NCBI RefSeq assembly: GCF_026341815.1
Contig: NZ_JAPENX010000003.1
Coordinates: 124,001-188,000 of the forward strand
From: Streptomyces sp. NBC_00572
GTDB taxonomy: Bacteria > Actinomycetota > Actinomycetes > Streptomycetales > Streptomycetaceae
DNA: 64,000 nt
Direction: 5' to 3'
Part shown: positions 1 to 7,377 of the stretch, piece after piece
Numbering within the stretch: position 1 is the first letter of the stretch
How the letters are laid out: each line of letters starts with the position of its first letter
Made by a program: the position numbers and the translations under genes
The notes under the pieces: generated by a model
What the model saw: only the letters and a program-made list of their open reading frames with translations
What the model was told of the DNA's origin: nothing
Database searches by the model: none

Positions 1-676
1 CCAGGACGTCGGGGTTCACGCGCTTGGCCGCGTCGTGCATCTCCTGGACCGCCGCCGCGGCCTGGTCGAGCGTCATGGCCGTTCCCGCGCCGATGGCCCC
101 CTGGGTGGTGAGCCCGACGTGGGGCACCAGGACGTCGGCGCCGGCCCGTGCCATGTCGGCGGCCTGGTCGGGATCGAAGACGTACGGGGCGGTGAGCAGG
201 TCCCGTTCGTGGGCGGCGCGGACCATGTCGACCTCCAGGCCGTACCCCATGCCGGTCTCTTCCAGGTTGATGCGGAAGGTTCCGTCGTAGAGGCCGACCG
301 TGGGGAAGTTCTGCACGCCTGCGAAGCCCATGGCCTTGAGTTCGTCCAGGAAGAGGTCCATGCGGCGGAACGGGTCCGTGCCGCACACGCCCGCGAGGAC
401 GGGGGTGTCGCGGACCACGGGCAGCACCTCGCGCGCCATGTCCGTGACGATCGCGTTGGCGTCGCCGTACGGCAGGAGTCCGGCGAGCGAGCCGCGCCCG
501 GCCATCCGGTAGCGGCCCGAGTTGTAGATGATCAGCAGGTCGACCCCGCCGGCCTCGGCGCACTTGGCGGAGAGTCCGGTGCCCGCGCCGGCGCCGACGA
601 TCGGGCGGCCGGCGGCGACCTGGGCGCGCAGCCGGCCGAGCGCGTCCTGACGGCTGATGGTGGTCCCGGTGTTCAC
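1..676 (-). CDS. PEP-hydrolase-like TIM-barrel protein (Tm-1 C-terminal type), partial
   Basis: The gene runs off the left edge, so only about the first 225 residues are visible. The start is GTG at 676, with GAGGAG 8 nt upstream; an in-frame GTG at 685 overlaps the upstream stop but has no such site. The visible part has a barrel-like pattern: VGAGAGTGLSAKCAE near the N-terminus, LLIIYNSGRYRM, then GVCGTDPFR and GVQNFPTVGL. These are typical of the phosphoenolpyruvate-hydrolase-like domain found at the C-terminus of tomato Tm-1. It follows the UPF0261 gene by a few bases, so the two bacterial genes together match the two domains of Tm-1. The substrate is unknown; the family assignment is firm but the reaction is not. 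Confidence 0.8.
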   Translation of the reverse strand, partial: MNTGTTISRQDALGRLRAQVAAGRPIVGAGAGTGLSAKCAEAGGVDLLIIYNSGRYRMAGRGSLAGLLPYGDANAIVTDMAREVLPVVRDTPVLAGVCGTDPFRRMDLFLDELKAMGFAGVQNFPTVGLYDGTFRINLEETGMGYGLEVDMVRAAHERDLLTAPYVFDPDQAADMARAGADVLVPHVGLTTQGAIGAGTAMTLDQAAAAVQEMHDAAKRVNPDVL

Positions 677-681
677 GGTGG

Positions 682-1914
682 TCACTCCTCGCTGATCAGC
701 TGGTGGAGACGGTCCGCCATGGCGACGGCGAACGACGGGTCGTTGATGTGGGCGTCGAGTTCGTGGACCCGGACCTCGCCTCCGCGGACGGCGGCGCGCA
801 GCGCGTCGAGGCCCGCCCGGTTCGCCTGCGGGTCCTCGAAGGGCCCGTCCGTGACGTCCACGGCGGAGACGCCGCGCAGCGGCCAGAAGACCTCGGCCGG
901 TCCGCGCGCGGTGCGGAGCTTGCGGCCCATGACGGCGCCGAGTTCGGTCATCTCGCGCGCGGTGGTCCGCATCAGGGTGACCGTCGCGTTGTGGACGAGC
1001 AGCTGTCGTTCGGTGAACCGCTCGGGGACGGTCGCGGCCGGTCCGAAGTTGACCATGTCGAGCGCGCCGGGGGCGACGACCTGCGGGATGCCCATGGCAC
1101 CGGCGGCGGTGAGCCGGGCCGGGCCCGCGCTGAGCACTCCGCCGACGAGTTCGTCGGCGAGTTCGGTGGTGGTGAGGTCGAGGACGCCGTCGAGCATGCC
1201 GTCCCTGGCCAGCTTCTCGACGGCCCGGCCGCCCGCGCCGGTGGCGTGGAAGACGAGGACCTCGTAGCCGAGTTCGGCGAGCCGCGCGCGGGCCGCGTCG
1301 ACGGCCGTGGTCGTCACGCCGAACATGGTGGCCGCGACGACCGGCCGTCCCCGGCCCGCGGGCTCGTCGTGGTTGCGCTCGTGGCGGCGGGCCATTCCGG
1401 CGGCGGCGGCCGCCGCGTTGCCGAGGACCTGGCAGGAGACGGAGTTGAGCCCTGAGATGTCGACGACGCTGTACATCAGGGTGAGGTCGCTGCTGTCGAC
1501 GTACGGGGAGACGTCGCCGCCGGCCATGGTGCTGACGAGCACCTTCGGTACGCCGATGGGAAGGGCCCGCATGGCCTGGGCGGCGATGGCGGAGCCGCCG
1601 CTGCCGGCCGCGGCGAGCACTGCGTGCAGCTTTCCCTTGCGGTAGAGGTCGACGACGACACGGGTGAGGCCCTGGGCCATGGTGGCGACGGCCGCCCCGC
1701 GGTCGCCGGCGGCCCGCAGCCTGGCCAGGTCGTGGCCCGCCGCGCGCGCGACGACGTCGGCGGTGATGTCGGCCGTGGGGGCGTGAGCGGGTGGGGGCGT
1801 GGTCCCGGTGTCGACGAGCAGGACGTCGCTGCCGTACTCCCGGAGCCGTTCGCGCAGCCAGGCGTACTCCTCCCCCTTGGTGTCCAGAGTGCCGACCAGC
1901 ACAACGGTCGCCAT
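682..1914 (-). CDS. UPF0261 / Tm-1 N-terminal-like protein
   Basis: A 410-residue protein of the UPF0261 family. It opens with MATVVLVGTLDTKGEEYAWL, the usual start of this family, and contains the glycine-rich stretch AAGSGGSAIAAQAM and the segment MFGVTTTAVDAAR. The ATG at 1914 is preceded by AAGGTGAG, so the longer open frame reaching to 2238 is not needed. It is translationally coupled to the downstream barrel gene and lies divergent from a MocR regulator 127 bp away. In plants the fused homologue binds viral replicase; in bacteria the role is unproven, probably metabolic. The reaction cannot be assigned from sequence. Confidence 0.82.
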   Translation of the reverse strand: MATVVLVGTLDTKGEEYAWLRERLREYGSDVLLVDTGTTPPPAHAPTADITADVVARAAGHDLARLRAAGDRGAAVATMAQGLTRVVVDLYRKGKLHAVLAAAGSGGSAIAAQAMRALPIGVPKVLVSTMAGGDVSPYVDSSDLTLMYSVVDISGLNSVSCQVLGNAAAAAAGMARRHERNHDEPAGRGRPVVAATMFGVTTTAVDAARARLAELGYEVLVFHATGAGGRAVEKLARDGMLDGVLDLTTTELADELVGGVLSAGPARLTAAGAMGIPQVVAPGALDMVNFGPAATVPERFTERQLLVHNATVTLMRTTAREMTELGAVMGRKLRTARGPAEVFWPLRGVSAVDVTDGPFEDPQANRAGLDALRAAVRGGEVRVHELDAHINDPSFAVAMADRLHQLISEE

Positions 1915-2041
1915 GCCCTCACCTTTCTCCCGTTCCCGCCTCTCGGTCCCGTCGCCCGGTCCCGCCACTGTCGATCCTCCGTCGTGTGACCTGCGGCGAC
2001 AACGACCAGTCGAGCCGGATTGGCCTGCGTCGTGGCGCAAG
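1915..2041. promoter_or_regulatory. divergent promoter region between UPF0261 gene and MocR regulator
   Basis: This 127-bp gap separates two divergent starts and must hold both promoters. MocR regulators usually bind direct repeats in such a gap, but I could not pick out a convincing repeat by eye. It includes the UPF0261 ribosome-binding site on the minus strand. Confidence 0.4.
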
Positions 2042-3541
2042 ATGGATGCCATGGCCCGGATTGCTTCGACCCGTTTGTCCCGACTCCTCACCGGCTGGTC
2101 CTCGGAGGGGCCGGGACCGCTGCCACGGCGGCTCGCGGACGCGCTGCGGGAGCTGGCCGGGCGCGGCGACGTGGCGGGCGGCACCGTACTGCCCTCGCAG
2201 CGCGAACTGGCCCTGGTCCTGGGCGTGAGCCGGTCCACGGTGACGGCCGCTTACGGCCTCCTGGAGAGCGAGGGATGGCTGGAGAGCGTACGGGGCAGCG
2301 GCTCCCGGCTGCGGGGCTCGGGCACGGTCGACGGGTACGTCACGGAGGGGCGGCTGGTCAGCTTCGACGCCCGGTCGCGTGCCGCCGCCACCGCCGGCAC
2401 GGCGGACCTGTCGAGCGGGGCGCTGCCGGGGCTCGGCGCGGTCGGGGATGCGGTGGGGGCGCTGACCCGCGGTGACCTCGGCACGCTCCTGGAGGACGAC
2501 GGCTACCACCCGTACGGGATCCCGGCGTTGCGGGAGGGGATCGCCACGTACTACCGGGCGGCGGGGGTGCCGACGGAGGCGGGGCAGATCCTGGTGACCT
2601 CGGGTTCGCAGCAGGCGGTGTGGCTCGTGGCGCAGGCCCTGGTCGAACCGGGCGACACGGTGGTCGTGGAGAACCCCACCTACCGTGGCGCCCTGGAGGC
2701 GCTCCGCGCGCGTGGCGCCCGACTGGTCCCGATGGGCGGGGACGGTCCCGGCGGCGGTACGGATGGGGCCGACGTGGCGGCGCTGCGGCGGCTGTGCGCC
2801 CATGGGCGGCCGCGGCTCGTGTACCTCCAGCCGACGGCCCACAACCCGACGGGGCGCAGCCTGGACGGTGCGGCGCGCCGGGAGTGGCAGCGGGTGCTCG
2901 CGGCACAGGACCTGTTCACGGTCGAGGACACGGCGTGCGCGGAACTCGCCCTGGGTGACGGGGATGCCGGTCGGGGAACGGCGGTGTCGGCCGGGACCGT
3001 GCCGGACGAGGCCGCCCCGGTGCCGTTGGTGGCCGGGCTGCCCATGGGGTCGTCGGTGACCGTCGGCACGCTCTCGAAGCTGTTCTGGGGCGGCCTGCGG
3101 GTGGGTTGGGTCCGTGCCTCGCCGCAGGTGGTGGCCCGGCTGGCGAAGATCAAGACCTCGGTGGACCTGTCCTGCTCGGTCGTGGACCAGCTCGTCGCCG
3201 TCCGTCTGCTGGACACGTTGCCGGAGGCACGCGCGCGACGCCGGGCCCAGCTGCGGGGGCAGCGGGACGCGGCCGAGTCGCTCCTGCTGGCCGAGGCCCC
3301 GCACTGGGAGTGGACCCGCCCGGCGGGAGGCCCCGCCCTCTGGGTGCGGGTCCCCGGCACCGACACGGAGACGCTGGCCCAGCTGGCGCGGCGTCACGGA
3401 GTGTCCGTGGTGCCGGGGTCGGCCTTCTCGCCCGTGGACGGCTTCCGGGACCGGCTCCGGCTGCCGTACGCGCACGGGACGGACGCGCTGGCGGCCGCGC
3501 TCCCGACCCTCCTGGAGTGCGCGGAGCGCGCGGCCGGCTGA
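2042..3541 (+). CDS. MocR/PdxR-type regulator (GntR HTH fused to aminotransferase domain)
   Basis: About 499 residues. The N-terminal winged helix of GntR type is clear (LPSQRELALVLGVSRSTVTA, then LLESEGWLE). It is followed by a fold-type I aminotransferase domain: ILVTSGSQQAVWL, VVENPTYRGALE, YLQPTAHNPTG, and the PLP-lysine segment TVGTLSKLFWGGLRVGW. This order defines the MocR subfamily, whose members sense PLP or amino-acid-derived ligands. Two in-frame starts lie close together (ATG 2042 and ATG 2051); neither has a strong ribosome-binding site. Being divergent from the Tm-1-like pair, it probably controls that pair and itself. The linker between domains is normal in length and nothing appears truncated. 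Confidence 0.88.
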   Translation: MDAMARIASTRLSRLLTGWSSEGPGPLPRRLADALRELAGRGDVAGGTVLPSQRELALVLGVSRSTVTAAYGLLESEGWLESVRGSGSRLRGSGTVDGYVTEGRLVSFDARSRAAATAGTADLSSGALPGLGAVGDAVGALTRGDLGTLLEDDGYHPYGIPALREGIATYYRAAGVPTEAGQILVTSGSQQAVWLVAQALVEPGDTVVVENPTYRGALEALRARGARLVPMGGDGPGGGTDGADVAALRRLCAHGRPRLVYLQPTAHNPTGRSLDGAARREWQRVLAAQDLFTVEDTACAELALGDGDAGRGTAVSAGTVPDEAAPVPLVAGLPMGSSVTVGTLSKLFWGGLRVGWVRASPQVVARLAKIKTSVDLSCSVVDQLVAVRLLDTLPEARARRRAQLRGQRDAAESLLLAEAPHWEWTRPAGGPALWVRVPGTDTETLAQLARRHGVSVVPGSAFSPVDGFRDRLRLPYAHGTDALAAALPTLLECAERAAG

Positions 3542-4128
3542 CGCCGCCCACCACAGCCTTCCGCGCGTTGCTCCCCGTCTTCTGCGGGCTGCCCACCGCT
3601 CTCCGCGAGCCGCTCCCCGTCCACCGCGGGCTGCCCACCGTTCTCCTCGGAAGCGAGCGGGAGAGCACGCGCGCGTGGGCGGCGGTCAGCGTCTCGGCGG
3701 AGCCCTCGAAGACCAGGACGGGCCGGCGGAACATCGGCAAGTACGGGGTGTCGTCGGCGTCGGCCCCGCACCAGTCGTCCGACGGCCCCAGGAATCGGCG
3801 CCGGTGTCGTGAACTGGCCACGCTCGGTGGCGTGAGCGAGCCGCGACGACGCTCCGGGGGTGGTCGACGAGGAGCGGAATGGACGCCACCTGGGGACAAC
3901 TCGGCGCCCCAGCGTAATGATCCGGCCAGAGGTGGTGACTCTCCGTGCAGCATACGGCTGAATTCCATTGCCGTCACGCAAACAGACCAGATGACGCACA
4001 GGTGGTCATCTCCGCAGGTCGCCATGATCCCCGCGCCCCGCCGCACGCCCTGTTGAAGGTGATCTTCCGCCCGCACGCTGAACATCGGGAACTCGATCGG
4101 AGGGCGGGTGACACGGGTGGAGACAGGC
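3542..4128. other. non-coding or decayed interval upstream of the bisindole operon
   Basis: About 590 bp without a convincing complete gene. It holds a two-copy tandem repeat (3570-3650). On the minus strand around 3660-3790 one frame reads like real protein (DDWCGADADDTPYLPMFRR followed by PVLVFEGSAETLTAAHARV), while the sequence continuing into the repeat reads better in another frame (ENGGQPAVDGERLAESGG). This suggests a frameshifted or decayed gene that I cannot identify. The right part (about 3830-4100) is more AT-rich than its surroundings and is the likely promoter region for the operon that follows. Confidence 0.4.
3570..3650. repeat. tandem repeat, two copies, 42-bp period
   Basis: Two copies of a unit beginning GCTCCCCGTC and containing CGGGCTGCCCACCG start at 3570 and 3612. 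About 35 bp of each 42-bp period is conserved, with a few substitutions. Because the period is a multiple of three it would give a 14-residue repeat if translated, consistent with a relic of a coding sequence on the minus strand. Confidence 0.6.
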
Positions 4129-5793
4129 ATGGGCACGGACGGGGACGGGGACAGGGCCGACGACGAAGCGTCGGACGGGGCCGGTCGGAACCACGGCGCC
4201 GGGGCCGCAGACGTGGATGTGTGCGTGGTGGGGGCGGGCCCGGTCGGGCTCACCCTGGCGATCGGCCTGCGCCGGCTCGCGCTGCGGGTCCGGATCGTCG
4301 ACAAGGCGCCCGCGACGAAGCACGAGGCCCGGGCCCTGGTGCTCTGGGCGCGGGCCCGGGAGGCGCTCGACGCCCTGGGGGTCGGCGACACCCTCCGGCG
4401 CAACGGTGTGGAGCTGGACGTGGTGACGATCCACGCCCGCGACAGGGCCCTCGGCGAACTCACCACCGGCTGGGCACGGTCGGCCCATGCCCGCCCGCTC
4501 AACATCGAGCAGCACGACATCGAACGGCTCCTCTGCGAGGAACTGGCGGGGCTCGACACCCGCGTCGAGTGGAACACCGAGGTGACGGACGTCAAGATCC
4601 ACGACGACCGGGCGGAGTTCACCCTGCGGCACGAGGACGGCACCGTCGAGTCCGCCGCCGCCCCGTGGATCGTCGGCTGCGAGGGCACAGCCAGCGTGGT
4701 CAGGGACCGCCTCGGCATCCCCTTCGAGGGCCGGCGCCGCACCGGGCTCCAGGTCGTCCAGGGCAACGCCCATCCCACCTGGGCGCTCGGCGACGAGCCG
4801 GGCCGGGGCCACATCTTCCTGGCCCCGCACCGGTCCCTGCTCGTCTTCCCGCTGCCCGGCGGGGGCTACCGCTTCTTCTGTTTCCGGGACGACCCCGATC
4901 CCTCGCTGACCGCCGCTCCCACCCTCGGCGAACTGCGGGACCTGGTCGCGGACACCGCCCGGATGCCGGACCTGCGCCTCGGACCCACCGCGATCCCCTG
5001 GCTGAACCGGGCCCGCTTCAGCGACCGCGTCGCCGCCACGCTCCGCTGCGGGCGCGGGCTGCTCGCCGGAGACGCGGCGCACGCCTGGGCCCCGGTCGGT
5101 GGCCACGGCATGAACGTCGGCATCCTCGGCGCGCACAACCTCGCCTGGAAGCTCGCCGCCGTGCACCACGGCCAGGCGGGCGAGGACCTCCTCGACACCT
5201 ACAGCGACGAGCAACGGCTGCTCGCCGTGCGGTACATCCGCGAGATGCGGTTCAACTTCATGGAGCTGCCGCTGCCGCCGCTGGGCTACCGGGCGTTCAC
5301 GGCCACGGTGCCCGCCGTCCTCGCCCGCCGCGGCTTCCAGCGCCGGCTCGACCTGCGGCTGAGCGACCTGGGCCGGACCCACGCGGGCGGTGCGCTGTCC
5401 GCGCACCGCCCCGGCCGCCACCGCCGTTCGGGTCCACGCGCGGGCGACCGCATGCCGGACGTCACGGTCACCACCGGTCCGTCGGACCCCATGAGCCCTG
5501 CCCCCACCCGGCTGCACACGCTCCTCGGGTACGAGCGGTGGACCCTGGTCCTGCACGCCGCCGGCGCCCACGCGGGCGTGCTGGACACCCTCCGGGACGT
5601 GTGCGCCCGCTTCCCGGCCCCGGTCCGGATCCTGCCCGTGACCCCGTGGGACGGCGCCGAGGCCAAGCGCCTGGGGCACCCCGGCGACCTGCGTCTTGTG
5701 CGGCCCGACGGATACGTGGGCCTGGTCGCCCCGCTCGCCCGTCCCGCCCTGCTCCGCGACTACCTGACCGCACTCGCCCCCAGCGGCCCGTAA
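4129..5793 (+). CDS. FAD-dependent aromatic monooxygenase, first gene of the bisindole operon
   Basis: About 554 residues, PHBH/MhpA-type class A flavin monooxygenase. FAD-binding GAGPVG lies just after an acidic 30-residue lead-in; the second fingerprint is GLLAGDAAHAWAPVGGHGMN. A thioredoxin-like C-terminal domain ends with LVRPDGYVGLVAP. The ATG at 4129 has GGAG 6 nt upstream; GTG at 4108 is an alternative. It precedes the RebO-type gene by 63 bp in the same direction. It is distinct from the RebC-type enzyme later in the operon (different N-terminus and C-terminal details). Indolotryptoline clusters (cladoniamide, BE-54017) carry extra flavin monooxygenases acting on the indolocarbazole; this gene could play a similar tailoring role, but that is inference from position. 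Rebeccamycin and staurosporine clusters lack such a gene. Confidence 0.85.
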   Translation: MGTDGDGDRADDEASDGAGRNHGAGAADVDVCVVGAGPVGLTLAIGLRRLALRVRIVDKAPATKHEARALVLWARAREALDALGVGDTLRRNGVELDVVTIHARDRALGELTTGWARSAHARPLNIEQHDIERLLCEELAGLDTRVEWNTEVTDVKIHDDRAEFTLRHEDGTVESAAAPWIVGCEGTASVVRDRLGIPFEGRRRTGLQVVQGNAHPTWALGDEPGRGHIFLAPHRSLLVFPLPGGGYRFFCFRDDPDPSLTAAPTLGELRDLVADTARMPDLRLGPTAIPWLNRARFSDRVAATLRCGRGLLAGDAAHAWAPVGGHGMNVGILGAHNLAWKLAAVHHGQAGEDLLDTYSDEQRLLAVRYIREMRFNFMELPLPPLGYRAFTATVPAVLARRGFQRRLDLRLSDLGRTHAGGALSAHRPGRHRRSGPRAGDRMPDVTVTTGPSDPMSPAPTRLHTLLGYERWTLVLHAAGAHAGVLDTLRDVCARFPAPVRILPVTPWDGAEAKRLGHPGDLRLVRPDGYVGLVAPLARPALLRDYLTALAPSGP

Positions 5794-5856
5794 GCCTCCG
5801 CGTTCCGGCCCACCCACCCAGACCCGCGCACCGAACCGATCGGGAGTCGGACCGTC

Positions 5857-7377
5857 ATGCAGACCACCACCGTCATGCAGTCCCGTCATCTGCCGCGCGC
5901 CCGGCGGCGGACCCGCGCCAACAGCACGGTCAGCATCGTGGGCGCCGGAATGGCCGGCCTGGTCGCCGCCTACGAACTGGAGCGGCTCGGGTTCCGGGTC
6001 GAGGTCATCGAGGGCAGCCGCAGGCTCGGCGGCCGTGTCCTCACGCACCGCTTCGGCCCGGCCGAGGGCGCGCCGTTCGTGGAGCTGGGCGCCATGCGCA
6101 TCCCCATCGCGCACCGCCGCACCATGCACTACGTGGAGCGTCTGGGCCTCGCCGACCAGGTCCGGCCGTTCACCACCCTGCTGTCCGAGGAGAACGTCTT
6201 CCTGGCGACCAGCACCGGTCATGTACGGCTCCGGGACGCGCCCAGGACCCTGATCGCCGACGTCCGTGCCGCGCTGCCGGGTGCCCCGTACCGCGAGGAG
6301 ACCGTCGTGTTCGGCGCGTGGCTGTCGGCCGTCGTCGACGCCGTCGCACCGCCCGGGCTGCGCGCCGGGCTCCGCGCCGACCTCGCGCGCAACCTCCTCG
6401 ACCTGGTCGAGGACGTCGACCTGTCGCCGCATCTCCTCGGCCATGCCAAGGACCGGATCGACGTGCACGGCCTGTTCGCCGCGCATCCGGGGATCCGGGC
6501 GGGTTGCGGCGACCGGCTGAACGGCTTCCTCGACGACATCCTCACCGAGACCAGTCCGGAACTGGTGCGGCTCGCCTGCGGCATGGACCAGCTCGCGCAG
6601 CGGCTCGCCGCCCGGATCCGGGGGCCCATCTGGCTGGGCCAGCGGGTGTCCGGCTTCGAAGTGGCCCCCGACCACGTCCTCGTACGGCTCGGCGGCGGCC
6701 CGTCGGCAGCCGTCCGGCGCTGCGACTACGTGCTGTGCACGGTGCCGTTCTCCGTCCTGCGGAGTCTGACGCTCACCGGCTTCGACGAGGACAAGCTCGC
6801 GGTCGTACGGGAGGTGGACTACTGCCCGGCGACGAAGGTCGCCGTCCACTGCCGCGAGCCGTTCTGGGAAGGCGAGGGCATCCGGGGCGGGGCCTCGTTC
6901 TCCGGGGGCCGTATCCGGCAGACGTACTACCCGCCGTCCGAGACCGAAGGGGCCACGGACACCGCCCGGGGTGCGGCGCTGCTCGCCAGCTACACGATCG
7001 GGGAGGACGCCGAGCATCTCGGCACCATGCCGCCCGCCCTGCGGCACCGGACGGTGGTCGAGGAACTGGGGCGGATGCACCCGCAGTTGCTGCGCCGGGG
7101 GATGGTGCGGGGCGTCGCCAGTCTCGCCTGGGGCGAGCATCCGTGGACGGCGGGCGGGTGCACGATCCGCTGGGGTCAGGACGCGGCCGCGCGCGAGGAG
7201 CAGCGGCGGAGGGCGGTACGACCGCAGCACCGGATGTTCTTCGCCGGGGAGCACTGCGCGACCGAGCCCGCGTGGATCGAGGGCGCGGTGGAGTCGGCCC
7301 TGGAGGCCGTGACCCTGATCGCCCGGCACGCGCCCGGCCGGGGCGTCGTGGAGACGGCCGGACTGGAGGCGGCATGA
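5857..7377 (+). CDS. rebO: RebO/StaO-type L-tryptophan oxidase (flavin amine oxidase)
   Basis: A 506-residue flavin amine oxidase. The Rossmann motif GAGMAG is at residues 29-34, followed by VEVIEGSRRLGGRV; near the C-terminus are PWTAGGCTIRWGQ and MFFAGEHCATEPAWIEGAVE, typical of L-amino-acid oxidases. RebO, StaO and VioA convert L-tryptophan (or its chloro form) to the indole-3-pyruvate imine and hydrogen peroxide, the first step to bisindoles. The assignment is made firm by the next gene, which encodes the imine dimerising enzyme and overlaps this stop by 4 bp (ATGA). The start is ATG 5857 with GGGAG upstream; an in-frame ATG six codons later is possible. No halogenase is nearby, so the substrate is presumably unmodified tryptophan. 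Confidence 0.9.
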   Translation: MQTTTVMQSRHLPRARRRTRANSTVSIVGAGMAGLVAAYELERLGFRVEVIEGSRRLGGRVLTHRFGPAEGAPFVELGAMRIPIAHRRTMHYVERLGLADQVRPFTTLLSEENVFLATSTGHVRLRDAPRTLIADVRAALPGAPYREETVVFGAWLSAVVDAVAPPGLRAGLRADLARNLLDLVEDVDLSPHLLGHAKDRIDVHGLFAAHPGIRAGCGDRLNGFLDDILTETSPELVRLACGMDQLAQRLAARIRGPIWLGQRVSGFEVAPDHVLVRLGGGPSAAVRRCDYVLCTVPFSVLRSLTLTGFDEDKLAVVREVDYCPATKVAVHCREPFWEGEGIRGGASFSGGRIRQTYYPPSETEGATDTARGAALLASYTIGEDAEHLGTMPPALRHRTVVEELGRMHPQLLRRGMVRGVASLAWGEHPWTAGGCTIRWGQDAAAREEQRRRAVRPQHRMFFAGEHCATEPAWIEGAVESALEAVTLIARHAPGRGVVETAGLEAA

